Below are positions 23,267-34,086 of a stretch of DNA of 64,000 nucleotides, piece by piece. A program made the position numbers and the translations under genes. How positions within the stretch are numbered: the stretch's first letter is position 1; each line of letters opens with the position of its first letter. The stretch covers positions 124,001-188,000 of the forward strand of contig JASANH010000924.1 of the NCBI GenBank assembly GCA_030248295.1. Reading direction: 5' to 3'. A model generated the notes under the pieces. The model saw nothing but the letters and a program-made list of their open reading frames with translations. It had not been told where the DNA came from and did no database searches. This DNA is from Mesodorylaimus sp. YZB2_4. Lineage: Eukaryota; Nematoda; Enoplea; Dorylaimida; Dorylaimidae.

Positions 23267-24862
23267 ATGTGGTCGTTGGCGATTTACGCGCTCATCGTCC
23301 TGTGCCTGCTATTCCATGACAGGCCGTCGTGGGCCAAAAGCAACTATAGTTTTGACTATCCAAGCGAGGTTGCGGTCTTGATCGAAGAAACGGAACTCAC
23401 CAGTCCGCATCTCAAGAGCGTAAAGACCGCTGTGACAAAGTTTCCAGACTACTTTCGAATGGGCCCCGAACACGCTCGCCTGACCGTCATCGGGTTCACG
23501 AACGAAACGACAATTCTGCTGCGTTTAACACCGGAAGAGAAATTTTTGATAATGCCAATGGAAATTGGAAGCGAGGTTCGAACGGACCGCGCCTTGCTAC
23601 ACGTCAGAGACTTGGTTGATTATGGTCGTCCACATTCTGCAATCATTGCCATCCTGATTATGGCTCAAATCGCGGCCAAGGACACTCGAGAAGACGCTGT
23701 AACCATCGCCGCCAACTTGCGAGGGCGACCTTTTCTGTTTATTTACGCCGTGTTTATTGGCGCGACGGACTCGAACACGAAGCAGCATCTCGACAACATT
23801 ACCGGCGATCCTGCTCGCGTATTTGAAGTTGACCGAGTAGATCCAGACATCTTAGGCAACATCAGCCGTCTCGCCTCGTGCGAATTAGTGGAACTGTGTC
23901 ATTTCCAAAAAGCCAACTGCAGCTCATCTCAGGCGCTACTGATGGCCAACATGTTAACTAGGTGCACCACAAGCACATCGACCTCGACCACGACCACAAC
24001 CACTGACACGACTGAAGTTGCATCTGCGTCGACTACATCAAGCACCTCGCTGCCCCCATCGTCGGTCCCATTCTCATCGAGCGAATTATCAACTTCAAGC
24101 GAATTCGACGCACCGAGTAAATCCTTGGCGTCAGGTAAGAAGACGGCGACTCCCAAAATGCCAGATTCAGCCTCCTTAAAGTCGACCGAATCGACCAGGT
24201 CGCTCAAGACTGCTTTATCCAGACCTTTCGTCATTGGAATCAGCCCAGCTACTGATCATGAGTCTGAGGAGTCGAACGTGGCCGCTTGGGTGGTCCCTGT
24301 CATCGTCTGCATGGTGGCCTTCCTCGTGATTGCCGTCATCGTTGCAGTCGTGTTCATGGCGCGCAGGCGGAAAAAGAAGCAAGCCGCAATAAAGTCGAAT
24401 GCAAGGAGGTCTTCTCCTGGAAGCAACTGGCGTGGAATGAAGAAACCGCCGAGTCGCCAAAACTCGCCCAACGTGAACTTAGACGATACAGACTCCTTCA
24501 GAGACTCCTATTTCAAGAGTCAAGTTGGCTCGAAGGTTCCGAAAAAAGCCAGGAGACCAGACCTTCGGCATGGCGGGTCTCGATCGTGCCAGCATCAGTC
24601 GAGGACGGAAAAATCGACCGCTTCAGGTCCAAAATCCCTCAGTCCGCCAACGCCCATCGAGTGGGGGTCGTCTATCGACATTGAGAGGTCGAATGTGGTG
24701 TGGCTCGACTCGCACGCCAGCAGAGAATCAAACCCGAGAATCAATGCGCTCTCAATGTCTAATCTGCAAAGCAAGTCGTCCATGCGCAAGTCACTGGTCA
24801 GCAGGCACATCGCCCAGTCTAAATCGGCTGCGCCTCAGAAATCGACGCTGGTTAGGAAATGA
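23267..24862 (+). CDS. Intronless single-pass membrane protein with a vWA-like ectodomain (531 aa)
   Basis: The frame is open upstream, but the Met at 23267 starts a clear signal peptide (MWSLAIYALIVLCLLF), so I use it. Residues about 30-215 have the strand-helix pattern of a von Willebrand A domain (EVAVLIEE; RTDRALLHVRDLV; PFLFIYAVFIGAT; PARVFEVDRVDPDIL). The metal-binding DxSxS is absent, so a MIDAS is unlikely. A Thr/Ser-rich stalk, probably O-glycosylated, follows, with TTTTTTDTTE. The membrane helix is WVVPVIVCMVAFLVIAVIVA (about residue 345), then RRRKKK as stop-transfer and a basic, Ser-rich cytoplasmic tail of about 160 residues. All neighbours have introns; this gene has none, which suggests a retrocopy or a lineage-specific gene. 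It lies just after a retroelement relic. Confidence 0.72.
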   Translation: MWSLAIYALIVLCLLFHDRPSWAKSNYSFDYPSEVAVLIEETELTSPHLKSVKTAVTKFPDYFRMGPEHARLTVIGFTNETTILLRLTPEEKFLIMPMEIGSEVRTDRALLHVRDLVDYGRPHSAIIAILIMAQIAAKDTREDAVTIAANLRGRPFLFIYAVFIGATDSNTKQHLDNITGDPARVFEVDRVDPDILGNISRLASCELVELCHFQKANCSSSQALLMANMLTRCTTSTSTSTTTTTTDTTEVASASTTSSTSLPPSSVPFSSSELSTSSEFDAPSKSLASGKKTATPKMPDSASLKSTESTRSLKTALSRPFVIGISPATDHESEESNVAAWVVPVIVCMVAFLVIAVIVAVVFMARRRKKKQAAIKSNARRSSPGSNWRGMKKPPSRQNSPNVNLDDTDSFRDSYFKSQVGSKVPKKARRPDLRHGGSRSCQHQSRTEKSTASGPKSLSPPTPIEWGSSIDIERSNVVWLDSHASRESNPRINALSMSNLQSKSSMRKSLVSRHIAQSKSAAPQKSTLVRK

Positions 24863-25407
24863 TGGCGGTGTGATGATGTGGATGGCCGGTTTTTTGTGCT
24901 CAGAAATGAAAGGCTTTTTTTTAGCACAATGTGCGAATATGCGCTGATGACATCGCAATGTTCTGGCGTGATCTGCGCACCTCAGCGGCACCATTTGCAC
25001 GCGAAATAACACGGCTGCCATGTAATCCTCATCAATATACCCATCGAGCACTAGATGGATTCTGTGTGCATCCCACGCTTCCTATGCTCATCTATTCGTA
25101 TGTAGCTGCACATTTCACGGCGGGCTTGTTGACTGTAAGCCCAAATAGCCAACAAGCCACTGAAAAGTACTCTGGTTCTTTGCATAGAAACGATGAGGCC
25201 ACATTCGCCACTTGTTTTCCTAGGCAAACATTCCATCTGCCCCCTTTCAAATGTTATAAGCATTTAAATATTGTAAGGATCTTTTTGATGTGTGCGCTGC
25301 CCAGTTGGCTGTTCTGGACGACCTTATATGGCTGTGTGCGCAGCTCTCCTTGTCCACGTTTCGTCCAGAGAAAGACTGTTTGAGAGGAGGTGACTGATAT
25401 TCAGGAA
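24863..25407. other. Intergenic DNA, no gene seen
   Basis: 3' region of the vWA-like gene and upstream region of the PEBP gene; only short frames. Confidence 0.4.
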
Positions 25408-26594
25408 ATGGATAAAACATTGTTCTATTTGACATTCTTGGTTGTGGCCGTGATGGCGTAAGTTGTGGGCTACTGTGTGACTGACAATGGGTTTTTGGGA
25501 AAGGGAACTGGAAAAAGATGGTTTTTGCTCTCACGCTTTTTCATTGAAACGAACCCTGTGGTCAGCCTTTCAAATCACCAGTGCCAAGGGTATTTTATCA
25601 TTGTAGTGATACCCAAGTCGAACAGAAATTTAAAGAGGCAGGAATCGATACCGACTTGCAAATCCCCGCTCCAAAGAAGCTATTGGAGGTAGGACTGGAA
25701 GCAATTCTATGTAGTCAGAAAAACTTTCTTGTGACTCTTGCATGTAGGTATCATATGGAGCTCAGAAAGTGGAGATCGGTGGTGCTTTGACCAAGGATCA
25801 AACCAGTTCACAGCCCACTTTCAAATTTGAAGGATTCGGTGACAAGCTGGCAACTGTGGTCATGGTTGGTAAGTATACCGGGCCTGTCCAGGTTCTGCGA
25901 AAAGTGCAGTGGACCAACCCAGAATGCAGCTCATTCTTGGCCATCTTCTCATTCTTGGACATCACATCAGAATCTTACTATTGGCTTTCACTAACGGCAC
26001 CCATTTTCAGATCCCGATGCACCAAGTAGGGCGAATCCGACGAAGCGTTCTTGGCTGCACTGGCTGGTAACCAACGTTCGCGGAAACGATATTAAGACAG
26101 GCGAGACCGTGGTTGCGTATAATGGACCGACTCCACCAGCTGCCAGTGGTGAGTCGCAGTTACCCAGCATCTGTGATCACTTGTAAGCGCATCTGTCATC
26201 CTGTTGCAGGGCCACATCGCTACGTCCTCTTGGTCTTCAAGCAATCGGACAACATCGACGTGTCGGGGCTGCAGCGTCCAAATTTTAACATAGCTAACTT
26301 CGTTAGTGATCATTCCTTGGATGGACCCATTTATGGGAACTTCTACACCGTGAGTCAAGGACTCAAGGATCTCCAAATCAATGCTAGATCAGTATTTCGG
26401 ATTTTAGGTAGAAGTAAATTAAGAACGAAGAAGAAAAAGCTGACGGGCAGTTGTAAATATATGATTGATGAATTAGCAAGTGGCAATTGCCTTCTCATTT
26501 CATGTCATTAGTGCTGGTATTTATTGATTTGGGGATTGATGCAATGATTTTACAGTGGTATAATTGTCCCTACAGATGCTGTGATATGAAATAA
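25408..26594 (+). CDS. Secreted phosphatidylethanolamine-binding protein (PEBP), 189 aa
   Basis: Exons 25408-25457, 25607-25688, 25748-25868, 26011-26148, 26210-26349, 26556-26594 join in phase. A signal peptide (MDKTLFYLTFLVVAVMA) precedes the PEBP fold: IPAPKKLLEVSYG, then VVMVDPDAPSRANPTKRSWL and HWLVTNVRGN, then YNGPTPPAASGPHRYVLLVF, the family's anion/phospholipid-binding pocket (DPDAPSR, HWL, GPHRY). The C-terminus (FYTWYNCPYRCCDMK) contains three Cys, unusual for the family. Secreted PEBPs of this type (OV-16-like) are known in invertebrates; the ligand is not predictable from sequence. Confidence 0.9.
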
Positions 26595-26617
26595 TAACTT
26601 ACCAACTGAATCTTTTT

Positions 26618-26623
26618 AATAAA
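26618..26623 (+). terminator. AATAAA polyadenylation signal of the PEBP gene
   Basis: AATAAA 24 bp after the stop codon. Confidence 0.6.
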
Positions 26624-26750
26624 TTGCTAAAAACCGAAAATTTGTTGCTTTTACTGACTTGCCCTCTGCTGTTCTGCCTGATGCTAAACTAACCTGTACG
26701 CTAGACTTTCCAGGGGATCAGCCGTGGAGGCCATGTAATAGACTGGCTGG

Positions 26751-27238
26751 CGGCCGCGGTGGTGCAGCGGTTCGGCATCTGTCTCTCCGTATTGCTTGGG
26801 AGCGAGTGGCTGGCCCGTCCCGGGTTCGATCCCCGGTGATGGAGGTCGGTTTGCGAACCATAAACCCTCGCTGACCTTGCACGCCAGGCCGTGGGTGACT
26901 CACCCGGTACCGCCGAGGTGCTCCGAGTGGAGAGACGGAAGTTAAACGAGAAGACAGTCTCGGCTGCTGAACACCCTTAGGGTTCAAAGCCCGCCTGCCA
27001 TCGTCCGAGGAAGTCGGTGTCCTGTCCAGGACGCCCTCGCGTGGAGGTGCTGCCAGTGGAAGTGCTCCAGCGCAGAGGGACGCCGGCGTGAGAGCTGGTC
27101 ACTTGACGGCCTTGGTTATTACATTTACTTGTACATGTACATGTATCATGACTGCTGGCCGGCTATAGGCAAAAACGGGTTGGAAGTCCCGTTGGGAACT
27201 TGGGCGGCGCGGGACCCAACCCACAAATTTTTAAAAAG
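26751..27238 (+). mobile_element. Complete tRNA-derived SINE (488 bp) with 18-bp target duplications
   Basis: Perfect direct repeats ATGTAATAGACTGGCTGG flank it at 26733-26750 and 27239-27256. The head has box A-like GGTGCAGCGGTTCGGC (26761) and box B GGTTCGATCCC (26823-26833). The body ends with GGCAAAAACGGGTTGGAAG and an A/T-rich tail (CAAATTTTTAAAAAG). It is the reference copy for a family with at least six members here (6535, 41935, 43438, 50340, 59850). Long duplications and the tail fit LINE-driven insertion. Confidence 0.92.
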
Positions 27239-27256
27239 ATGTAATAGACTGGCTGG

Positions 27257-28068
27257 ATGGTCCTGCATTGGATAAGTTACCTCGGGAGTGTCGCTGCCGC
27301 TGTGATCTGACGAGGTAAGTAGGCACTAACCCAGCAGCATACTTTAATTTGAAATTGCCTTTTGATTCTTAACTTTCCTATATTTCCCAGATTTCAAGTG
27401 GTCTTCGCATCTAATTATCAAACACGTACTGGAAACAATGGGCTCAAAATGCGTTGTCTTTTTTGACAAGCATCCTTTCAGACCGACAAACGAACAATAC
27501 CGCGCAGGGCAACGTGCCAGTATCTTATTAGCTGCATGAATACCCATACTTACTGAGCATCAAGAAAATAAAACTCAATAATATTTTCTGCCGATCAAGG
27601 AAACGCTCCTCATCTACTCGAAAAGCAAACCATCGAAGGATCCGTGAGCTACCTGGTCTTCTCCTATTATACCTGCCGTGACGCGATCATAATTTTCCAC
27701 AGTCAAGAGCTCCTATTATCTGTTTTCTTGGGGAATGTACACGCGGTCTATTCTTTAACGCGGCAGGCGTGTATATTCCCAAAGAAAACAGGTTATACCA
27801 GTAAAAAAGGTAATGCTGTAAACTCATGCAGCTAGAAAATTTATATGTTTTTGTTTCAGGCTCTGTTCTGGCAAGTACCAAAGTGGCTTTGGTACGCTAG
27901 TCTTGTCGAAACGGCACAACAGATCGTTCAAATAAAGGGGCTAGCGGTGATTGAGAGTGTTGGTAGAAAGCGTATCTATCGGCAGTGTGTTGATAAGGAG
28001 TAAGTGAAAGACGGTCGCTCTCTTGTTGGCTTGCACCTCTTACAATGTAAGTGATCGCGATCGACGAG
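27257..28068. other. Intergenic DNA with a long hairpin
   Basis: Besides the hairpin at 27720-27791 I see only short frames. Confidence 0.4.
27720..27791. repeat. 25-bp inverted repeat (hairpin), 22-nt loop
   Basis: 27720-27744 and 27767-27791 pair at 23 of 25 positions. Could be a small foldback element or an RNA hairpin. Confidence 0.8.
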
Positions 28069-28107
28069 CTACTGTCCGCAGAAGCGGTCTATCACCAGCG
28101 GCGCCAG
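28069..28107 (-). pseudogene. Possible serpin C-terminus remnant
   Basis: In the minus frame it reads LAPLVIDRFCGQ then stop, matching the very end of the serpin frame at 30548-30590 (LVPLVMGQFCGQ then stop). About 55 nt of DNA including the 3' flank are alike (about 75-80%). It lies downstream of the small membrane-protein gene, as the serpin tail lies in its own gene, so it may be what is left of a tandem serpin duplicate. A dispersed repeat is the alternative. Confidence 0.4.
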
Positions 28108-28749
28108 CGTGTGCGGGCTACGCGACTCTGCCTGTTCCCACATTGGATATTGGAGATATCAATGTGCTTTTCAAATGGACCCATTATGGGACACCATGTC
28201 GGGAGGTCCAAAAAATTTTTTTACCAAAAAAAAAAAAAAAGTCATCTCGTCTGGCTAGCGGCATAACAGGGTGGGCATCTGCCTCTCACACTGACTGCTT
28301 GCAGGCGAATGTTCGACTCGGATTCAGGTGAATTATTTTGTATCACGCGTTCCTTTGCCTTCAAGTGCGCATACCCGCGTTTGAAGTTTATCATAGACTC
28401 TTCTGCGTTGATTCCCCGTCATTGCGGAGTGGCCAGTGATGCGTTTCTTCCCTGATACGAGTAAGCTGTGGAACTCTGATTTTGCCACAGTGCTATTCTA
28501 CAACAGCATTTGGCATCGAGCTCGTTGGCATAGCATGCGGCGAACAAAACACATGAACGGGAGCAAATGCATATCACGATCGATATCTACATCGAAACGA
28601 AATCACTCGAATTCTCCGGATCTTTCTTCTTTTTCAAAGCTCGAAATCACTAAAATACGAGACCCAGTCACAATGAGCTCGTCCTCGAAGAAAACATTCA
28701 AACAACAGCGAGGCCCTGCCAACAGTTGGTGCGAATAAACTCAACATCG

Positions 28750-29688
28750 ATGGAAACTATACTCACGCTGAACGCACCGACGACGTACGACTTCGAGCCA
28801 CCTTGCGGACTTTTCGCCATTGGTGTTTCCTTAGGTTGCATTGATACCTGACACAGGAACATGCAAAGTAATTGCTGGGGAAAGAAACTAATGGACCTCA
28901 CCTCGGGCGCTCCTGCAGCCTTTGTTGATGGAACGTGCGACTCGACTCCGCCGGATGCTCCTGTTGAAACCTGAAGCACATGGCATTATATTTTCAATTG
29001 TCTCCACCAACAGGTTAGTCGAGGGACTTACTTCACTTTTTGCAGGAGGAGAACCGGTCGGCGATTGAGACTTTTGAACTTGGGAAATCTTGCCGTCGAC
29101 TTCTTTGGGGGTCTCGAACTCGGCTCGGAGCTTTTCTTGAAGTTTGAACACCTGGGATTTCTGCCAGACAATGCGACGAGTTTCCTTCTTCTAAACTTCC
29201 TTTCCTGCTGGTTTCTTCTTTCCGTCATCGCTGTTGACGCTGTCCCTTTTGCGTCGGTCCTTGTCCCGTCCGTGCTGCTTGTCCTGGTCCCGTTTGTCGG
29301 GCTTTTCCTTCTGCACCCTGTGATCTTCTCTGTCGGCTGATCGTCCGTGCGTTCCGCCTGGTTTCTCGCCTCGTCTTCTCTGTTCAAAATTTGGATCTCT
29401 CTGCATAAGCATTCGGCGATGTCGATCGGTGGCGCTGCTGCTGAGACTGCTCGCCAAGTGTTGCCGATTCATTTGTTGCCACTGAAGCTCGCGAAATCGT
29501 CGCTGATCTTCGTCCGGCTCCTCGCAGCACGCGCAGGCCAGAACCACCGCCATCAACGAGACCAAGGCAACCGCGGATGCTACGATAGCCAATATCCACA
29601 TCGAGAAGGGCAGCGGCGACACTTGAGGGTCCAGGTCTTCCCATACCATTCTCTTCGAGCCGTCGCTTCCAAACGGCGAGGGTGCCAT
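28750..29688 (-). CDS. Small single-pass membrane protein with a charged cytoplasmic tail (unrecognised)
   Basis: The first exon (29688 to about 29191) starts MAPSPFGSDGSKRMVW, has one membrane helix (MWILAIVASAVALVSLMAVV) followed by ACACCEE, then a very Arg/Lys/Asp-rich tail. Further pieces downstream read VFKLQEKLRAEFETPKEVDG (29150s) and STGASGGVESHVPSTKAAG (28950s) in different frames, likely later exons whose borders I could not fix. The layout (MAP, one helix, CxC/CC at the cytoplasmic face) resembles the N-terminus of the serpin gene 1 kb upstream, suggesting a tandem pair. Confidence 0.5.
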
Positions 29689-30547
29689 CGTTAAGCGAAA
29701 CTGCAGCGCACAAGCCCGCACATAGTACTGACCGCAAGCCCGCACGTGAATATATGTGTGTATTACGGTAGGTACCTACCGTACTACTCAACATTACACT
29801 GTAGGGTGAGTTTGATGCATGGTCCTCGCACACCCACAAGTTGCGAACGCTAGCGACAAACATGCAAACGTGTCAGGCAGCCTAGGAGATATGACGGCAG
29901 AATAACGCTTTGAATTTACTAATACAGTAGGTACTTGTACCAACTTCTCGTTCATGTACTTATAGAAAACCTTGATACAAGTGCACACTTGATTCAAACA
30001 CAGTCGGATCAAGTGCTCGGCACGGCTGTAATACAGTTGGCCTACCTCGGAAAAGATACCGCAGGGACAAGATTAATTTTGTCGTAGGGGCCCGAGACAT
30101 CAACTTGACGAGTGGCTGCCACGTCTGGAAGTAAAAACAGCGAAATACTCTGTCTTCTCCACAGGCCAAACACACTTATTACATGGCTCACTAGTAAACC
30201 GCAATCACTTGTCTCATGCTGTCTTCATGACACGACACCGCGATTGCTTTGTCCGCCCCAAACTAATAGTCCCGAGGACAAAACACATCAAGAGCCAAGG
30301 GTCGAAAGAGCCAATGCTGCACTAGACTGCGTCGGAGGTGCTGAATATCACCGTAAAAAGTAAAGTGATGCACCATTCAACCTGCGCTCTGATTTGGGGC
30401 CGTTAAATTGGAATCGGGTCAGAATACAGAAGCGAGCCAATAGTCACGACCAACTGGACCAATCAGGACGTTTTTCAAAAACAGTCCTTCATGACAGATC
30501 AGCACATCACAGTCATTTAGCGTAAATCACGATCACGACCGACTGCG
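29689..30547. other. Intergenic DNA, no gene seen
   Basis: Between the two minus-strand membrane-protein genes. TACC/GGTA-rich stretch near 29765-29785; nothing else recognised. Confidence 0.4.
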
Positions 30548-30610
30548 TTATTGTCCGCAGAATTGGCCCATCACCAGCGGCACCAAAACAGGATTCTCGA
30601 CCACTACGAG

Positions 30611-32768
30611 TCAGATGAACGGATGATCGGCAACAAATCGCTTCAGTTGCGGATGCACGCCGCGCGACTCGATACGGGTGCAGACTGGACAGGGCAGGTC
30701 GTCCGCCATGGTCGGTGATTTCTTTCGATCCTGCTTTGCAGAAGCCTCCTTTGCAGACGTCACCTTAGCGCTCGGTTTGCTGGCACTTTTCTCGGGCCCA
30801 CTTTCGCTCGCTGTATTTCCACTGCTGCATTTCTCCTTTTCGCTTTGACTTTTGCTGCTCGACTCCTCGCTTTCCTTCTTTCCGCTTTTGCTGCTGGAGA
30901 AGCAGGAAAAGATGGAAGATGCCTTTGTCTTGCTCGAGACTGCATTGGTAGTCGTCGGCGGTTGGAGTTGGAGTCGTGGCAGTCTCGTTTTTCCCGCTCG
31001 TCTCGAATGGCGATTGTGTCTTTTTTCCCCGATTTTGTATCGATGGTGTCAGTCGACTTTTCGGCAATTTTGCTCTTCTTTAGTTCGGCCCTTTGGCTTT
31101 CGCTGGTTTCATCCGCGATCTTGCTTTTGCTGGACGCTTTTTGCCAGACTGTCTTGCTATTCTCCTTCAACTCGGACAGTTTCTCCGCTTCGGCATCGAC
31201 GAGCTGGAGCGAAATAATAGACGCACTGGCGGGCCGACCTAGTGGATCAAGGGATATCACTTACCATACAACACTCAGAGTGGACGGTGTCGGTCAAACA
31301 CGGGTTTTAATAGGAGCCTTTTTTGGTCATCTTTCCTTTTGGCGCTTTTGATTTTGGCGTCTTCCGAGTAACTGCCGACTTTGCGGGCTCTTTAACATCG
31401 TCAATTTGTTCTTCGGCAGCAAACATGGCAGCGAGTTCAGCATTTTTGGGATCGACGAGCGCACTTGTCCCGAGGCTCTTCATTCCATCCGCGAAATCTT
31501 TGTATCGGTATTCGAGGACCATCTTTGGTATGACGATCTAAAAGGGAGGAATGGTGTCACCGTTTAAATCGTGAATGACGATGTACACTTACCCGAACTC
31601 GTTCCGGGTGAATGCACTTTTGAATGCGGCCAGTGAATGTTGCGGGCTCGAACTTTCTTTCCATCATTCTCAGGGTGCCTCGCTCCTTCGGCAGCAGAAA
31701 GTAGACGGCTAGCTGCGAGGAGGACTTGGAGCTTGGCTTAAGCGGAAGGCGCAGAAGTTGGAATTCGTCGTCCTCGTGGTAGTAGTAGCAGAAGTCTGTC
31801 TCGTCTTCTTCGCAAGTGTGCAGCATCGGCAGATTCGGAATCATTTTTCGTCCGTCATAGCTCAGGAACGGATGGCCGGTCGAGGAGACGTTTTCTGCTC
31901 GGAAGGCTCTCTCCATGTGGCAACGGAACCCGCACACATTGATCAGAAGGATTCGAGGGTCGGCCTTGTTCAGGAAGAACGTTTGCATCTTTTTCTCGGC
32001 GTAGTCGTACAAAGGGCGCTCCATGAAGCCGACGAGGCGCTTGGCCCAAGCGTTTAGATCGTCCATGACTTCTTCTCGCTTCTTCTCGCTCCTGTCGAAC
32101 GCTACCATTGCCATCACTTTTCCAGAACGCTCATTAAACGATTCGAACTTTCGACGGTATTCGGGGCAGTAGGCATATATTTGCTTCTTCGGGGCGTAGA
32201 GTCGGGTGCCGAGGCGCCAGCCGCGGTCTGGACCACCAAGACCCAGCGGAGAAATGGTGGCAGTCAGAAGAAGGAGAGCTTCTTCGACGATACTGTCCGG
32301 CAGCGTGGGAAAGAGGACAGTTCGCATTTGGGCACGAGTCACGTTCGTGGCTGCATCGTAGTAGGGACCGAATGATACTTCGAGTGCCGACGGAAAGGCC
32401 AAGAAGGTCTTTCGGGCGTGCATGGTCCCGCGCCAACGATGCACGTTCAGAGCAAAGGAGAAGAAAGACCTGCATAAAGCCAGAATAAAATAATGAGAAA
32501 GAAATAAAGACATGGAACTTACGTCGACTGAAGAGAGATCGAGATGGGTTCTCTGGTTGGCATCGGCAGAGGAGCGGTTCGCACAGATGGTTTCCAATCT
32601 GTAAGGTTTCTCTTGTTTCGCCGACTTCGCCGATTTAGTCTTTCGTCCTTGGCAGCAGATACAGATCGAAATGGCGAATACAAAGGCCAGGAAGGCGGCG
32701 ATAGTTGGTGCGAAAGGCTCAAATAAACTGTTGAAAGACTCGTCGTCCAGCACAAGCAGCGGAGCCAT
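30611..32768 (-). CDS. Membrane-anchored serpin-like protein with an in-frame TGA near its C-terminus
   Basis: 32768 starts MAPLLVLDDESF, followed by a helix (IAAFLAFVFAISICICC). The serpin core follows in one open frame to a donor at 31592: FSFALNVHRWRG, ILLINVCGFRCHMERAF, LAVYFLLPKERGTL. The next exon (31537 on) gives IVIPKMVLEYRYKDF and MKSLGTSALVDPKNAEL, the strand and helix before the reactive loop. Then comes a Lys/Glu/Ser-rich insertion (about 31210-30760) whose splicing I could not resolve. The last part reads CPVCTRIESRGVHPQLKRF and VADHPFI, the serpin signature, then TGA (30613-30611). The same frame continues with strand-like VVVENPVLVPLVMGQF to TAA at 30548. An intron-like 53-nt stretch (32522-32470) is open in frame; removing it would break the frame. 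Inhibitory function is uncertain because the usual hinge is not seen. Confidence 0.6.
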
Positions 32769-34086
32769 GGCGCAACAGGATCGTCCGTCGTGAACTGCCC
32801 GATTGACTGAAAATGAGATCTCGCCCGCTTGTTTGGGACAGTCTGAAAGTGTAAAGCAAATTAGCGATACACAAACGAAATCCGCGCCATCAATGTTTGA
32901 AAATTTTGTGGTTTTTTCTCAGCGGAGGAGGGCAAGACTTCTTCTTTTTCGATACAGGATCTCACTGTGCGTGATTATGGACAATGACCCTTTTTAAAGG
33001 TTTTCTTTCCATAATTCTTCAAACTGCTGGTGTTGTTTAAGGGCTTGATCATACCACTGTTGCAACAGGTATCGCTTTAGAAACTAGCAAAGGAAACGGC
33101 AAAATAATTCTTCATGTCTCTGACTGTAAATGATTTGCAACTAAAATATTGTATTCAGACGTTTTCGCATGTCTCTTGTGAAAGACAGATGGGCGATCCC
33201 AAAGACTAGGTGGGCAATTGTCCACTCGATGGCGATGCCTTCCTGGATTCAGAAACCTTTCCTGGAAGATGTGGTGACCTCACTCTTCCCGTGAAACGAA
33301 GTGCATGTTCGGAAATGGGGATGCAATGTCCAGATTGTGTCAGGTAAAGGAAAACAAGGATCAGAAGACCAGTGTGAGAAGGGTGGCAATAAGACTAGAC
33401 CAGGAAACCTGTAACCGAAACACTGACGCAGTGACATTATGGCCATACGTCAATGCGATATACAGGAAACCCGTGTGATATTCAGTCATGCCGGAAAATG
33501 CGCATACATCAACCTGTTTCTGGTTACGATTCCTAACTCTTTGATAATCTTCCCAAAAGTGCTTTTCTCAAACCGCTATCTGTCCTATTCGCATATCGCA
33601 TACGGAAAGGCCACGATTTTGGTGATATAGTTATGCAAGGAAAGTAGACGGCCGATAGCAAAGAAGTGATCGCGAGTCATTGCCGTCGCTCTGACTGCAA
33701 CCTGCTGGGAGTGGGCAGTGTCGTAATTAAAACACACAAAATAAGTGCACATGAGGAGAAGGGGCTAGCAGGAGCTTGTAATTCTTTTGACACGCTTTCT
33801 TCTTGGGTTTGCACACATGGCTAGTGATACTGGTGGATCTCTCCAGCTATCGAAATTTTGCTCTGGCATTTTTGTAGTATATCATGATCTCTAGCAGAAT
33901 TTTACGTTTCGCTTATCTAGAATTGTTCAGTATATTCAGTACAGTCGGCCCTGCTAAAAACTTTAATTGTAAAATCCGAGGACATTTAAAACTTTCCGAA
34001 AGACACTCCTCGCTCAATACAAACACATGTAATCGCGCCTTGTTCGCAGTAGAGGGATGCGCATCGATGAATCCATGTATTTCTTC
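32769..34086. other. Intergenic DNA, no gene seen
   Basis: About 1.3 kb between the serpin start and the Kv paralogue B stop; only short frames. Confidence 0.4.

Noticed and set aside
28250-28330. tRNA-like sequence after an A15 run (GTTCGACTCGG as box B)
   Set aside because: The stems do not pair and box A is poor; at best a decayed SINE head.
30611-30613. Selenocysteine at the serpin TGA
   Set aside because: No SECIS could be recognised by eye and serpins are not known selenoproteins; kept only as one option in the finding.
32470-32522. 53-nt intron between the serpin N-terminus and core
   Set aside because: Donor and acceptor look good, but removing 53 nt breaks the frame, while the unspliced frame is open; left as coding with doubt.
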